Both the position numbers and the translations under genes were made by a program. Below, piece after piece: positions 49,301 through 60,889 of a stretch of DNA of 64,000 bases (its first letter is position 1; each line of letters begins with the position of its first letter). Source of the DNA: Protonemura montana (taxonomy: Eukaryota > Arthropoda > Insecta > Plecoptera > Nemouridae); contig CANOQG010000007.1 of NCBI GenBank assembly GCA_947568835.1, positions 2,542,001 through 2,606,000 of the forward strand, in the 5' to 3' direction. The notes beneath the pieces are model-generated. The model was not told where the DNA came from, made no database searches, and saw nothing but the letters and a program-made list of their open reading frames with translations.

Positions 49301-52300
49301 TGCCCCATGTCCTGCCCCATGTCCTTCCCTATGTCCTGTCCCATGTCCTGCCCCATGTCCTGCCCCATGTCCTGCTCCATGTTCTCCCCCTGTCCTGCCC
49401 CATGTCCCATGTCCTGCCCCATGTCCTGCCCCATGTCCTGCCCCATGTCCTGCCCTATGTCTTGTCCCATGTCCTGCCCAATGTCCTGCCCCATGTCCTG
49501 CCCTATGTCCTGCCCCTTGTCTTGCCCCATGTCCCATGTCCTGCCCCATGTCCTGCCCCATGTCCTGCCCCATGTCCTGCCCTATGTCCTGCCCCATGTC
49601 CTGCCCCATGTCCTGCTCCATGTCCTGCCCCATGTCCTGCCCCATGTCCCATGTCATGCCCCATGTCCTGCCCCATGTCCTGCCCCATGTCCTGTCCCAT
49701 GACCTGCTCTATGTCCTGCCCCATGTCTTGCCCCATGTCCCATGTCCTGCCTCACGTCCTGCCCCATGTCCTGCCCCATGTCCTGCCCCATGTCCTGCCC
49801 CATGTCCTGCCCCATGTCCTGCCCTATGTCCTGCCCCATGTCCTGCCCCATGTCCTGCCCTATGCCCTGTCCCATGTCCTGTCCCATGTCATTTCCCATG
49901 TCCTGCTCCATGTCCTGCCCCATGTCCTGCCCCATGTCCTGCCCTATGTCCTGCCCCATGTCCTGCCCCATGTCCTGCTCCATGTCCTGCCCCATGTCCT
50001 GCCCCATGTCCCATGTCATGCCCCATGTCCTGCCCCATGTCCTGCCCCATGTCCTGCCCCATGTCCTGCCCCATGTCCTGCCCTATGTCCTGTCCCATGT
50101 CCTGCCCCTTGTCCTGCCCCATGTCCTGCTCCATGTCCTTCCCCATGTCCCATGTCCTGCCCCATTGCCTGCCCCATGTCCTGCCCCATGTCCTGCCCCA
50201 TGTCCTGCCACATGTCCTGCCCCATGTCCTGCCCCATGTCCTGTCCCATTTCCTGCCCCATGTCCTGCCCCATGTCCTGCCCCTAGTCCTGCCCTATGTC
50301 CTGTCCCATGTCCTGCCCCATGTCCTGCCCCATGTCCTGTCCCATGTCCTGCCTCATGTCCTGCCCCATGTCCTACCCTATGTCCTGCCCCATGTCCTGC
50401 CCCATGTCCTGCCCCATGTCCTGCCCTATGTCCTGCCCCATGTCCTGCCTTATGTCCTGCCCTATGTCCTGTCCCATGTCCTGCCCCATGTCCTGCCCCA
50501 TGTCCTGTCCCATGTCATGTCCCATGTCCTGCTCCATGTCCTGTTCCATGTCCTGCCCCATGTCCTGCCCCATGTCCTGCCCCATGTCCTGCCCCATGTC
50601 CTGCCCCATGTCCTGTCTCATGTCCTGCACCATGTCCTGCCCCATGTCCTGCCCCATGTCCTGCCCCATGTCCTGCCCCATGTCCTGCTCCATGTCCTGC
50701 CCCATGTCCTGCCCCATGTCCCATGTCCTGCCCCATGTCCTGCCCCATGTCCTGTCCCATGTCCTGCCCCATGTCATGCCCCATGTCCTGCCCCATGTCC
50801 TGCCCCATGTCCCATGTCCTGCCTCATGTCCTGCCCCTTGTCCTGTCCTATTTCCTGCCCCATGTCCTGCCCCATGTCCTGCCCCGTGTCCTGCCCCATG
50901 TCCTGCCCCATGTCCTGCTCCATGTCCTGCCCCATGTCCTGCCCCATGTCCTGCCCTATGTCCTGCCCCATGTCCTGCCCCATGTCCTGCCCCATGTCCT
51001 GCCCCATGTCCTGCCCCATGTCCTGCCCCATGTCCTGCCCCATGTCCTGCCCCATGTCCTGCCCCATGTCCTGCCCCATGTCCCATGTCCTGCCCCATGT
51101 CCTGCCCCTTGTTCTGTCCCATTTCCTGCCCCATGTCCTACCCCATGTCCTGCCTCATGTCCTGCCCCATGTCCTGCCCCATGTCCTGCCTCATGTCCTG
51201 CCCCATGTCTTGCCCCATGTCCCATGTCCTGCCCCATGTCCTGCCCCATGTCCTGCCCCATGTCCTGCCCTATGTCCTGTCTTATGTCCTGCCCCATGTA
51301 ATGCCCCATGTCCTGCTCCATGTCCTCCCCCTGTCCTGCCCTCTATCTTATGTCCAGCCCCATGTCCTGCCTCATGGCCTGCCCCATGTCCTGCCCTATG
51401 TCCTGTCCCATGTCCTGCCCCATTTCCTGCCCCATGTCCTGCTCCATGTCCTGCCCCATGTCCTGCCCCATGTCCCGCTCCATGTCCTCCCCATGTCCTG
51501 CCTCATGTCCCATGTCCTGCCCAATGTCCTGCCTCATGTCCTGCCCCATGTCCTGCCCCATGTCCTGCCCCATGTCCTGCCCCATGTCCTGTCCCATGTC
51601 CTGCCCCATGTCATGCCCCATGTCCTGCCCCATGTCCTGCCCCATGTCCCATGTCCTGCCCCATGTCCTGCCCTTTGTCCTGTCCCATTTCCTGCCCCAT
51701 GTCCTGCCCCATGTCCTGCCCCATGTCCTGCCCCATGTCCTGCCCCATGTCTTGCCCCATGTTCCATGTCCTGCCCCATGTCCTGCCCCATGTCCTGCCC
51801 CATGTCCTTCCCTATGTCCTGTCCCATGTCCTGCCCCATGTCCTGCCCCATGTCCTGCTCCATGTCCTCCCCCTGTCCTGCCCCATGTCCCATGTCCTGC
51901 ATCATGTCCTGCCCCATGTCCTGCCCCATGTCCTGCCCTATGTCTTGTCCCATGTCCTGCCCCATGTCCTGCCCCATGTCCTGCCCTATGTCCTGCCCCA
52001 TGTCTTGCCCCATGTCCCATGTCCTGCCCCATGTCCTGCCCCATGTCCTGCCCCATGTCCTGCCCTATGTCCTGCCCCATGTCCTGCCCCTTGTCCTGCC
52101 CCATGTCCTGCTCCATGTCCTGCCCCATGTCCCATGTCCTGCCCCATTTCCTGCCCCATGTCCTGCCCCATGTCCTGTCCCATGTCCTGCCTCATGTCCT
52201 GCCCCATGTCCTGCCCTATGTCCTGCCCCATGCCCTGCCCCATGTCCTGTCCCATGTCCTGCCCTATGTCCTGCCCCATGTCCTGCCCTATGTCCTGTCC

Positions 52301-52400
52301 CATGTCCTGCTCCATGTCCTGCCCCATGTCCTGCCCCATGTCCCATGTCTTGCCCCATGTCCTGCCCCATGTCCTGCCCCATGTCCTGCCCCATGTCCTG
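45100..52400 (-). repeat. ~7.3-kb duplicate of about 23,660-30,950 (offset 21,438/21,450 bp)
   Basis: Landmarks from about 23.7 to 29.0 kb recur exactly 21,438 bp later. After a single extra 12-bp unit near 50.65 kb the offset becomes 21,450 up to about 30.9/52.4 kb. A second added unit (12 bp, PHVL in translation) near 50.5-50.7 kb explains the longer frames in this copy. Private changes include CCAAGTCC near 48,238-48,245 and CCTTCCCCTTG near 48,336. Confidence 0.84.
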
Positions 52401-52510
52401 CCCTATGTCCTGCCCCATGTCCTGCCCTATGTCCTGTCCCATGTCCTGCTCCATGTCCTGCCCCATGTCCTGCCCCATGTCCCATGTCCTGCCCCATGTC
52501 CTGCCCCATG
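51081..52510 (-). repeat. 1,430-bp tandem duplication, first copy
   Basis: This interval is followed at once by a copy at 52,511-53,940. Both contain the CTCTATCTTATGTCCAG landmark (51,341 and 52,771) and the GCATCATG unit. The first copy has TTGTTCTGTCCC where the second has TTGTCCTGTCCC. Confidence 0.87.
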
Positions 52511-53940
52511 TCCCATGTCCTGCCCCATGTCCTGCCCCTTGTCCTGTCCCATTTCCTGCCCCATGTCCTACCCCATGTCCTGCCTCATGTCCTGCCCCAT
52601 GTCCTGCCCCATGTCCTGCCTCATGTCCTGCCCCATGTCTTGCCCCATGTCCCATGTCCTGCCCCATGTCCTGCCCCATGTCCTGCCCCATGTCCTGCCC
52701 TATGTCCTGTCTTATGTCCTGCCCCATGTAATGCCCCATGTCCTGCTCCATGTCCTCCCCCTGTCCTGCCCTCTATCTTATGTCCAGCCCCATGTCCTGC
52801 CTCATGGCCTGCCCCATGTCCTGCCCTATGTCCTGTCCCATGTCCTGCCCCATTTCCTGCCCCATGTCCTGCTCCATGTCCTGCCCCATGTCCTGCCCCA
52901 TGTCCCGCTCCATGTCCTCCCCATGTCCTGCCTCATGTCCCATGTCCTGCCCAATGTCCTGCCTCATGTCCTGCCCCATGTCCTGCCCCATGTCCTGCCC
53001 CATGTCCTGCCCCATGTCCTGTCCCATGTCCTGCCCCATGTCATGCCCCATGTCCTGCCCCATGTCCTGCCCCATGTCCCATGTCCTGCCCCATGTCCTG
53101 CCCTTTGTCCTGTCCCATTTCCTGCCCCATGTCCTGCCCCATGTCCTGCCCCATGTCCTGCCCCATGTCCTGCCCCATGTCTTGCCCCATGTTCCATGTC
53201 CTGCCCCATGTCCTGCCCCATGTCCTGCCCCATGTCCTTCCCTATGTCCTGTCCCATGTCCTGCCCCATGTCCTGCCCCATGTCCTGCTCCATGTCCTCC
53301 CCCTGTCCTGCCCCATGTCCCATGTCCTGCATCATGTCCTGCCCCATGTCCTGCCCCATGTCCTGCCCTATGTCTTGTCCCATGTCCTGCCCCATGTCCT
53401 GCCCCATGTCCTGCCCTATGTCCTGCCCCATGTCTTGCCCCATGTCCCATGTCCTGCCCCATGTCCTGCCCCATGTCCTGCCCCATGTCCTGCCCTATGT
53501 CCTGCCCCATGTCCTGCCCCTTGTCCTGCCCCATGTCCTGCTCCATGTCCTGCCCCATGTCCCATGTCCTGCCCCATTTCCTGCCCCATGTCCTGCCCCA
53601 TGTCCTGTCCCATGTCCTGCCTCATGTCCTGCCCCATGTCCTGCCCTATGTCCTGCCCCATGCCCTGCCCCATGTCCTGTCCCATGTCCTGCCCTATGTC
53701 CTGCCCCATGTCCTGCCCTATGTCCTGTCCCATGTCCTGCTCCATGTCCTGCCCCATGTCCTGCCCCATGTCCCATGTCTTGCCCCATGTCCTGCCCCAT
53801 GTCCTGCCCCATGTCCTGCCCCATGTCCTGCCCTATGTCCTGCCCCATGTCCTGCCCTATGTCCTGTCCCATGTCCTGCTCCATGTCCTGCCCCATGTCC
53901 TGCCCCATGTCCCATGTCCTGCCCCATGTCCTGCCCCATG
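52511..53940 (-). repeat. 1,430-bp tandem duplication, second copy
   Basis: This is a copy of 51,081-52,510. The sequence after 53,940 begins like a third copy for about 80 bp and then diverges. That is the pattern left by out-of-register exchange within a tandem array. Confidence 0.86.
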
Positions 53941-55900
53941 TCCCATGTCCTGCCCCATGTCCTGCCCCTTGTCCTGTCCCATTTCCTGCCCCATGTCCTA
54001 CCCCATGTCCTGCCCCATGTCCTGCCCCATGTCCTGCCCCATGTCCTGCCTCATGTCCTGCCCCATGTCTTGCCCCATGTCCCATGTCCTGCCCCATGTC
54101 TTGCCCCATGTCCTGCCCCATGTCCTGCCCTATGTCCTGTCTTATGTCCTGCCCCATGTAATGCCCCATGTCCTGCTCCATGTCCTCCCCCTGTCCTGCC
54201 CCATGTCCCATGTCCTGCCCCATTTCCTGCCCCATGTCCTGCCCCATGTCCTGCCCCATGTCCTGCCCCATGTCCTGTCCCATGTCCTGCCCCATGTCCT
54301 GCCCCATGTCCTGCCCCTAGTCCTGCCCTATGTCCTGTCCCATGTCCTGCCCCATGTCCTGCCCCATGTCCTGCCCCATGTCCTGCCCCATGTCCTGCCC
54401 CATGTCTTGCCCCATGTCCCATGTCCTGCCCCATGTCCTGCCCCATGTCCTGCCCCATGTCCTTCCCTATGTCCTGTCCCATGTCCTGCCCCATGTCCTG
54501 CCCCATGTCCTGCTCCATGTCCTCCCCCTGTCCTGCCCCATGTCCCATGTCCTGCCCCATGTCCTGCCCCATGTCCTGCCCCATGTCCTGCCCTATGTCT
54601 TGTCCCATGTCCTGCCCCATGTCCTGCCCCATGTCCTGCCCTATGTCCTGCCCCATGTCTTGCCCCATGTCCCATGTCCTGCCCTATGTCCTGCCCCATG
54701 TCCTGCCCCATGTCCTGCCCCATGTCCTGCCCTATGTCATGCCCCATGTCCTGCCCTATGTCCTGTCCCATGTCCTGCTCCATGTCCTGCCCCATGTCCT
54801 GCCCCATGTCCCATGTCCTGCCCCATGTCCTGCCCCATGTCCTGTCCCATGTCCTGCCCCATGTCATGCCCCATGTCCTGCCCCATGTCCTGCCCCATGT
54901 CCCATGTCCTGCCTCATGTCCTGCCCCTTGTCCTGTCCTATTTCCTGCCCCATGTCCTGCCCCATGTCCTGCCCCGTGTCCTGCCCCATGTCCTGCCCCA
55001 TGTTCTGCCCCATGTCCTGCCCCATGTCTTGCCCCATGTCCCATGTCCTGCCCCATGTCCTGCCCCATGTCCTGCCCCATGTCCTTCCCTATGTCCTGTC
55101 CCATGTCCTGCCCCATGTCCTGCCCCATGTCCTGCCCCATGTCCTGCTCCATGTCCTTCCCCTGTCCAGCCCCATGTCCCATGTCCTGCCCCATGTCCTG
55201 CCACATGTCCTGCCCCATGTCCTGCCATATGTCCTGTCCCATGTCCTGCCCCATGTCCTGCCCTATGTCCTGCCCCATGTCCTGCCCCATGTCCTGCTCC
55301 ATGTCCTGCCCCATGTCCTGCCCCATGTCCAATGTCTTGCCCCATATCCTGCCCTATGTCCTGCCCCATGTCCTGCCCCATGTCCTGCCCATGTCCTGTC
55401 CCATGTCCTGCCCCATGTCATGCCCCATGTCCTGCCCCATGTCCTGCCCCATGTCCTATGTCCTGCCCCATGTCCTGCCCCTTGTCCTGTCCCATTTCCT
55501 GCCCCATGTCCTGCCCCATGTCCTGACCCATGTCCTGCCCCATGTCCTGCCCCATGTCCTGCCGTATGTCCTGCCCCATGTCCTGCCCCATGTCCTGCCC
55601 TATGTCCTGTCCCATGTCCTGTCCCATGTCATGTCCTATGACCTGCTCCATGTCCTGCCCCATGTCCTGCCCCATGTCCCATGTTTTGCCTCATGTCCTG
55701 CCCCATGTCCTGCCCCATGTCCTGCCCCATGTCCTGCCCCATGTCCTGTCCCATGTCCTGCCCCATGTTTTGCCCCATGTCCTGCCCCATGTCCTGCCCT
55801 ATGTCCTGTCCCATGTCCTGCCCCATGTCCTGTCCCATGTCATGTCCCATGTCCTGCTCCATGTCCTGCTCCATGTCCTGCCCCATGTCCTGCCCCATGT
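53941..55900 (-). repeat. Duplicate of about 31,030-32,990 (offset 22,911 bp)
   Basis: Landmarks at 31,395 (CCCCTAGTCC), 32,041 and 32,770 recur 22,911 bp later. Near 55,857-55,880 there is one extra GCTCC-type unit relative to the older copies, and CATGTCCTATGACC at 55,629-55,642 replaces CATGTCCCATGACC. Confidence 0.82.
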
Positions 55901-56560
55901 CCTGCCCTATGTCCTGCCCCATGTCCTGCCCCATGTCCTGCCCCATGTCCTGCCCCATGTCCTGCCCCATGTCCTGCCCCATGTCCTGCCCCATGTCCTG
56001 CCCCATGTCCTGCCCCATGTCCCATGTCCTGCCCCATGTCCGGCCTTTGTCCTGACCCATTTCCTGCCCCATGTCCTACCCCATGTCCTGCCCCATGTCC
56101 TGCCCCATGTCCTGCCCCATGTCCTGCCTCATGTCCTGCCCCATGTCTTGCCCCATGTCCCATGTCCTGCCCCATGTCCTGCCCCATGTCCTGCCCCATG
56201 TCCTGCCCTATGTCCTGTCTTATGTCCTGCCCCATGTAATGCCCCATGTCCTGCTCCATGTCCTCCCCCTGTCCTGCCCTATGTCTTATGTCCTGCCCCA
56301 TGTCCTGCCTCATGGCCTGCCCCATGTCCCGCCCTATGTCCTGTCCCATGTCCTGCCCCATTTCCTGCCCCATGTCCTGCTCCATGTCCTGCCCCATGTC
56401 CTGCCCCATGTCCCGCTCCATGTCCTCCCCATGTCCTGCCTCATGTCCCATGTCCTGCCCCATGTCCTGCCCCATGTCCTGTCCCATGTCCTGCCCCATG
56501 TTTTGCCCCATGTCCTGTCCAATGTCCTGCCTCATGTCCTGCCCCATGTCCTGCCCCATG
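55595..56560 (-). repeat. ~4-kb-offset duplicate, first copy
   Basis: Units here recur at about 59,601-60,554, with offset 4,006 before the extra 12-bp unit and 3,994 after it. The segment includes a CCGGCCTTTG unit near 56,040 that it shares only with 41,06x and 60,03x. A private change is CCTGACCCATTTCC near 56,051, where the others have CCTGTCCCATTTCC. Confidence 0.82.
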
Positions 56561-58085
56561 TCCTATGTCCTGCCCCATGTCCTGCCCCTTGTCCTGTCCC
56601 ATTTCCTGCCCCATGTCCTGCCCTATGTCCTGTCCCATGTCCTGCCCCTTGTCCTGCACCATGTCCTGCTCCATGTCCTGCCCCATGTCCCATGTCCTGC
56701 CCCATTTCCTGCCCCATGTCCTGCCCCATGTCCTGCCCCATGTCCTGCCACATGTCCTGCCCCATGTCCTGCCCCATGTCCTGCCCTATTTCCTGCCCCA
56801 TGTCCTGCCCCATGTCCTGCCCCATGTCCTGCCCATGTCCTGTCCCATGTCCTGCCCCATGTCATGCCCCATGTCCTGCCCCATGTCCTGCCCCATGTCC
56901 TATGTCCTGCCCCATGTCCTGCCCCTTGTCCTGTCCCATTTCCTGCCCCATGTCCTGCCCTATGTCCTGTCCCATGTCCTGCCCCTTGTCCTGCCCCATG
57001 TCCTGCTCCATGTCCTGCCCCATGTCCCATGTCCTGCTCCATGTCCTTCCCCTGTCCAGCCCCATGTCCCATGTCCTGCCCCATGTCCTGCCACATGTCC
57101 TGCCCTATGTCCTGTCCCATGTCCTGCCCCTTGTCCTGCCCCATGTCCTGCTCCATGTCCTGCCCCATGTCCCATGTCCTGCTCCATGTCCTTCCCCTGT
57201 CCAGCCCCATGTCCCATGTCCTCCCCATGTCCTGCCACATGTCCTGCCCCATATCCTGCCCCATGTCCTGCCCTATGTCCTGTCCCATGTCCTGCTCCAT
57301 GTCCTGCCCCATGTCCTGCCCCATGTCCCATGTCCTGCCCCATGTCCTGCCCCATGTCCTGTCCCATGTCCTGCCCCATGTCATGCCCCATGTCCTGCCC
57401 CATGTCCTGCCCCATGTCCCATGTCCTGCCTCATGTCCTGCCCCTTGTCCTGTCCTATTTCCTGCCCCATGTCCTGCCCCATGTCCTGCCCCGTGTCCTG
57501 CCCCATGTCCTGCCCCATGTTCTGCCCCATGTCCTGCCCCATGTCTTGCCCCATGTCCCATGTCCTGCCCCATGTCCTGCCCCATGTCCTGCCCCATGTC
57601 CTTCCCTATGTCCTGTCCCATGTCCTGCCCCATGTCCTGCCCCATGTCCTGCCCCATGTCCTGCTCCATGTCCTTCCCCTGTCCAGCCCCATGTCCCATG
57701 TCCTGCCCCATGTCCTGCCACATGTCCTGCCCCATGTCCTGCCATATGTCCTGTCCCATGTCCTGCCCCATGTCCTGCCCTATGTCCTGCCCCATGTCCT
57801 GCCCCATGTCCTGCTCCATGTCCTGCCCCATGTCCTGCCCCATGTCCAATGTCTTGCCCCATATCCTGCCCTATGTCCTGCCCCATGTCCTGCCCCATGT
57901 CCTGCCCATGTCCTGTCCCATGTCCTGCCCCATGTCATGCCCCATGTCCTGCCCCATGTCCTGCCCCATGTCCTATGTCCTGCCCCATGTCCTGCCCCTT
58001 GTCCTGTCCCATTTCCTGCCCCATGTCCTGCCCCATGTCCTGCCGTATGTCCTGCCCCATGTCCTGCCCCATGTCCTGCCCCATG
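56561..58085 (-). repeat. 1,525-bp tandem duplication, first copy
   Basis: TCCTATGTCC at 56,561 and again at 58,086 marks the start of two consecutive 1,525-bp copies. Matching variants are aligned throughout, including the GCCATATG unit, the single-base-shortened CTGCCCATG units and the TCCAATGTCTTG unit. Confidence 0.87.
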
Positions 58086-59600
58086 TCCTATGTCCTGCCC
58101 CATGTCCTGCCCCTTGTCCTGTCCCATTTCCTGCCCCATGTCCTGCCCTATGTCCTGTCCCATGTCCTGCCCCTTGTCCTGCACCATGTCCTGCTCCATG
58201 TCCTGCCCCATGTCCCATGTCCTGCCCCATTTCCTGCCCCATGTCCTGCCCCATGTCCTGCCCCATGTCCTGCCACATGTCCTGCCCCATGTCCTGCCCC
58301 ATGTCCTGCCCTATTTCCTGCCCCATGTCCTGCCCCATGTCCTGCCCCATGTCCTGCCCATGTCCTGTCCCATGTCCTGCCCCATGTCATGCCCCATGTC
58401 CTGCCCCATGTCCTGCCCCATGTCCTATGTCCTGCCCCATGTCCTGCCCCTTGTCCTGTCCCATTTCCTGCCCCATGTCCTGCCCTATGTCCTGTCCCAT
58501 GTCCTGCCCCTTGTCCTGCCCCATGTCCTGCTCCATGTCCTGCCCCATGTCCCATGTCCTGCTCCATGTCCTTCCCCTGTCCAGCCCCATGTCCCATGTC
58601 CTGCCCCATGTCCTGCCACATGTCCTGCCCTATGTCCTGTCCCATGTCCTGCCCCTTGTCCTGCCCCATGTCCTGCTCCATGTCCTGCCCCATGTCCCAT
58701 GTCCTGCTCCATGTCCTTCCCCTGTCCAGCCCCATGTCCCATGTCCTCCCCATGTCCTGCCACATGTCCTGCCCCATATCCTGCCCCATGTCCTGCCCTA
58801 TGTCCTGTCCCATGTCCTGCTCCATGTCCTGCCCCATGTCCTGCCCCATGTCCCATGTCCTGCCCCATGTCCTGCCCCATGTCCTGTCCCATGTCCTGCC
58901 CCATGTCATGCCCCATGTCCTGCCCCATGTCCTGCCCCATGTCCCATGTCCTGCCTCATGTCCTGCCCCTTGTCCTGTCCTATTTCCTGCCCCATGTCCT
59001 GCCCCATGTCCTGCCCCGTGTCCTGCCCCATGTCCTGCCCCATGTTCTGCCCCATGTCCTGCCCCATGTCTTGCCCCATGTCCCATGTCCTGCCCCATGT
59101 CCTGCCCCATGTCCTGCCCCATGTCCTTCCCTATGTCCTGTCCCATGTCCTGCCCCATGTCCTGCCCCATGTCCTGCCCCATGTCCTGCTCCATGTCCTT
59201 CCCCTGTCCAGCCCCATGTCCCATGTCCTGCCCCATGTCCTGCCACATGTCCTGCCCCATGTCCTGCCATATGTCCTGTCCCATGTCCTGCCCCATGTCC
59301 TGCCCTATGTCCTGCCCCATGTCCTGCCCCATGTCCTGCTCCATGTCCTGCCCCATGTCCTGCCCCATGTCCAATGTCTTGCCCCATATCCTGCCCTATG
59401 TCCTGCCCCATGTCCTGCCCCATGTCCTGCCCATGTCCTGTCCCATGTCCTGCCCCATGTCATGCCCCATGTCCTGCCCCATGTCCTGCCCCATGTCCTA
59501 TGTCCTGCCCCATGTCCTGCCCCTTGTCCTGTCCCATTTCCTGCCCCATGTCCTGCCCCATGTCCTGCCGTATGTCCTGCCCCATGTCCTGCCCCATGTC
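58086..59600 (-). repeat. 1,525-bp tandem duplication, second copy
   Basis: This is a copy of 56,561-58,085. I saw no difference in the compared variants except at the distal edge, where the sequence continues into the copy of the 55.6-kb segment instead of repeating a third time. Confidence 0.86.
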
Positions 59601-60554
59601 CTGCCCTATGTCCTGTCCCATGTCCTGTCCCATGTCATGTCCTATGACCTGCTCCATGTCCTGCCCCATGTCCTGCCCCATGTCCCATGTTTTGCCTCAT
59701 GTCCTGCCCCATGTCCTGCCCCATGTCCTGCCCCATGTCCTGCCCCATGTCCTGTCCCATGTCCTGCCCCATGTTTTGCCCCATGTCCTGCCCCATGTCC
59801 TGCCCTATGTCCTGTCCCATGTCCTGCCCCATGTCCTGTCCCATGTCATGTCCCATGTCCTGCTCCATGTCCTGCCCCATGTCCTGCCCCATGTCCTGCC
59901 CTATGTCCTGCCCCATGTCCTGCCCCATGTCCTGCCCCATGTCCTGCCCCATGTCCTGCCCCATGTCCTGCCCCATGTCCTGCCCCATGTCCTGCCCCAT
60001 GTCCTGCCCCATGTCCCATGTCCTGCCCCATGTCCGGCCTTTGTCCTGTCCCATTTCCTGCCCCATGTCCTACCCCATGTCCTGCCCCATGTCCTGCCCC
60101 ATGTCCTGCCCCATGTCCTGCCTCATGTCCTGCCCCATGTCTTGCCCCATGTCCCATGTCCTGCCCCATGTCCTGCCCCATGTCCTGCCCCATGTCCTGC
60201 CCTATGTCCTGTCTTATGTCCTGCCCCATGTAATGCCCCATGTCCTGCTCCATGTCCTCCCCCTGTCCTGCCCTATGTCTTATGTCCTGCCCCATGTCCT
60301 GCCTCATGGCCTGCCCCATGTCCCGCCCTATGTCCTGTCCCATGTCCTGCCCCATTTCCTGCCCCATGTCCTGCTCCATGTCCTGCCCCATGTCCTGCCC
60401 CATGTCCCGCTCCATGTCCTCCCCATGTCCTGCCTCATGTCCCATGTCCTGCCCCATGTCCTGCCCCATGTCCTGTCCCATGTCCTGCCCCATGTTTTGC
60501 CCCATGTCCTGTCCAATGTCCTGCCTCATGTCCTGCCCCATGTCCTGCCCCATG
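59601..60554 (-). repeat. ~4-kb-offset duplicate, second copy
   Basis: This is a copy of 55,595-56,560. The outer ~4-kb duplication encloses one of the two 1,525-bp copies, so the two events are nested. Sequence from 60,555 to about 60,890 follows the 56,561 copy again before a short TCCAATGTCCTGCCTCATG interruption at about 60,893. Confidence 0.8.
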
Positions 60555-60889
60555 TCCTATGTCCTGCCCCATGTCCTGCCCCTTGTCCTGTCCCATTTCC
60601 TGCCCCATGTCCTGCCCTATGTCCTGTCCCATGTCCTGCCCCTTGTCCTGCACCATGTCCTGCTCCATGTCCTGCCCCATGTCCCATGTCCTGCCCCATT
60701 TCCTGCCCCATGTCCTGCCCCATGTCCTGCCCCATGTCCTGCCACATGTCCTGCCCCATGTCCTGCCCCATGTCCTGCCCTATTTCCTGCCCCATGTCCT
60801 GCCCCATGTCCTGCCCCATGTCCTGCCCATGTCCTGTCCCATGTCCTGCCCCATGTCATGCCCCATGTCCTGCCCCATGTCCTGCCCCA

